From Streptomyces sp. CC228A (GTDB lineage Bacteria > Actinomycetota > Actinomycetes > Streptomycetales > Streptomycetaceae), in the NCBI RefSeq assembly GCF_021390935.1, contig NZ_JAJPUI010000010.1, positions 1-64,000 on the forward strand: DNA of 64,000 nucleotides, in the 5' to 3' direction. The first letter of the stretch is position 1. Every line of letters starts with the position of its first letter. Made by a program: the position numbers and the translations under genes. Below, piece by piece: positions 63,102 through 64,000 of the stretch. The notes below the pieces were generated by a model. The model was not told the DNA's origin. It did no database searches and worked only from the letters and a program-made list of their open reading frames with translations.

Positions 63102-64000
63102 GCGCCTCCAGGACCTCCTCGCGCAGCCGGTCCTTCAGGACCTTGCCGGCCGCGTTCCGGGGCAGCGGCGCGTCCCGTACGAGGATGTGCGCGGGCACCT
63201 TGAACGGCGCGAGGCCCGCTCGGAGCCGGTCCCGCAGCGCGTCCGCGGTGAGCCCCGCCCCGGTGGTACCGGGTGCCTCCGTGGCGCCGGGTGCCTCCGT
63301 GGTGCCGGGTGCCTCCGTGGTGCCGGGCGTCCCGGGGGCCGGGGGCCGTCTCCGCGCCCGCCGGGGGCCGGGGAGGCGGGAGCGTCCGCGGAGGAGTGGG
63401 CGGCGGGTGCCGCCGGGACGCGGGGGCGTACGACGGCGGCGACCTCCTCGCCGAGCACGGGGTGCGGGACGCCCAGGACGGCCGCGTCGGCGACGGCGGG
63501 GTCCGCGAACAGGGCGGCCTCCACCTCGACGCAGTACACGTTCTCGCCGCCCCGGATGACGACGTCCTTGATCCGGTCGACGACGGACACCCGCCCGTCC
63601 TCGCGGACCAGGGCCAGGTCGCCGGTGCGGAACCAGCCGTCGCCGGTGAACGCCTCCGCGGTGGCCCGCTCGTCCCGCCAGTAGCCGCGCACCAGGCTCT
63701 GGCCGCGCAGCCACAGCTCGCCGACCTCTCCGGTCGGCAGGGGGCGCCCCCCGGGTCCGGCGATCCGCGTCTCGGTGACGGGCGTGGGGCGGCCCACGCT
63801 GTCGGGGCGGCGGCGGTAGGCGTCGCCGTAGTGGGCGAGGACGCCGCCGCACGTCTCGGTGAGGCCGTAGCCGTTGCGCGGCTCGATGCGCTCGCCGTAC
63901 GCCGCGGTCAGCCGCCGTACGAGCGAGGGCGGTGCGGGGGCCCCTCCGGTGTTGAGGTTGGTGAGGCTCGGGAGGCGGTGGCCGCGGGCCTCCGCCGCGT
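63088..64000 (-). CDS. acyl-CoA synthetase / AMP-binding enzyme (5' cut by window, one frameshift)
   Basis: The C-terminal ~300 residues of an ANL-family ligase; the 5' end lies beyond the window. Present are NTGGAPAPPSLVRR, the adenylation motif RNGYGLTETCG, GWFRTGDLALVREDGRVSVV with DRIKDVVIRGGENVY (A7-A8 hinge), and the catalytic Lys motif PRNAAGKVLKDRLRE. Between about 63320 and 63375 the frame changes by one lost base, inside a Pro/Gly-rich insert built from repeated TEAPGT units. Such enzymes activate fatty or aromatic acids to CoA thioesters. Confidence 0.85.
   Translation of the reverse strand, partial: RGGGPRPPPPEPHQPQHRRGPRTALARTAADRGVRRAHRAAQRLRPHRDVRRRPRPLRRRLPPPPRQRGPPHARHRDADRRTRGAPPADRRGRRAVAARPEPGARLLAGRAGHRGGVHRRRLVPHRRPGPGPRGRAGVRRRPDQGRRHPGRRERVLRRGGGRPVRGPRRRRRGRPGRPAPRARRGGRRRRTPPRPGGTRRPLLRGRSRLPGPRRARRRPPAPGTPGTTEAPGTTEAPGATEAPGTTGAGLTADALRDRLRAGLAPFKVPAHILVRDAPLPRNAAGKVLKDRLREEVLEALTRG

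Overview
This is about 64 kb of a Streptomyces chromosome. The evidence is very high G+C, GTG/TTG starts, GTGA and ATGA gene overlaps, the group 2 sigma factor HrdD, a SepX/GlpR-type division protein and many Streptomyces-specific families.

Layout. (1) 1-2300: a dienelactone-hydrolase-like gene with no visible nucleophile and a decayed IS21 copy (istB plus the 3' end of istA) that stops at the start codon of a zinc-ribbon gene. (2) 2.6-10.2 kb: a GNAT enzyme, a secreted trypsin-like protease, a sigma-like/zf-HC2/lectin-like membrane protein, and an asparagine-to-fumarate pair (asparaginase, aspartase) divergent from an AsnC/Lrp regulator. (3) 10.2-16.6 kb: one leftward module, XRE regulator - ImmA/IrrE peptidase - two paralogous MAB_1171c-type membrane proteins - FAD oxidoreductase. 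(4) 16.9-25.5 kb: a degenerate ATP-grasp protein, a phosphotransferase-like protein overlapping a giant P-loop/helical-repeat ATPase, and a convergent S-4TM pore-forming effector; this is the best candidate for an undescribed defence-type locus. (5) 25.7-33.0 kb: accessory genes (two-HTH regulator/beta-lactamase-like hydrolase, DUF2867/TetR, a Fic module) broken up by three diverged copies of a hairpin-bearing repeat, the last of which abuts tRNA-Ala(CGC). (6) 33.1-64 kb: core Streptomyces genes: sepX/glpR - rimJ - mogA - moaC - moeA/glp - galU, 5-FCL, penicillin acylase family, antiporter, MFS, fmdB with a CIRCE-like element, mtnP, SAF protein, mscL, ltrA, P1 peptidase, DUF6227, drug exporter and WYL regulator, hrdD behind a textbook sigma-R promoter, questin-oxidase-like, LigB/MarR pair, M6 protease and a 5'-truncated acyl-CoA ligase.

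Two window-wide properties matter. First, about a dozen otherwise intact genes are interrupted, and every interruption fits loss of single G or C bases, usually in short G/C runs. This looks like sequencing error rather than pseudogenisation, so those genes are given here with joined frames. Second, many spacers and several protein tails consist of short G+C-rich tandem repeats, each of a different sequence.
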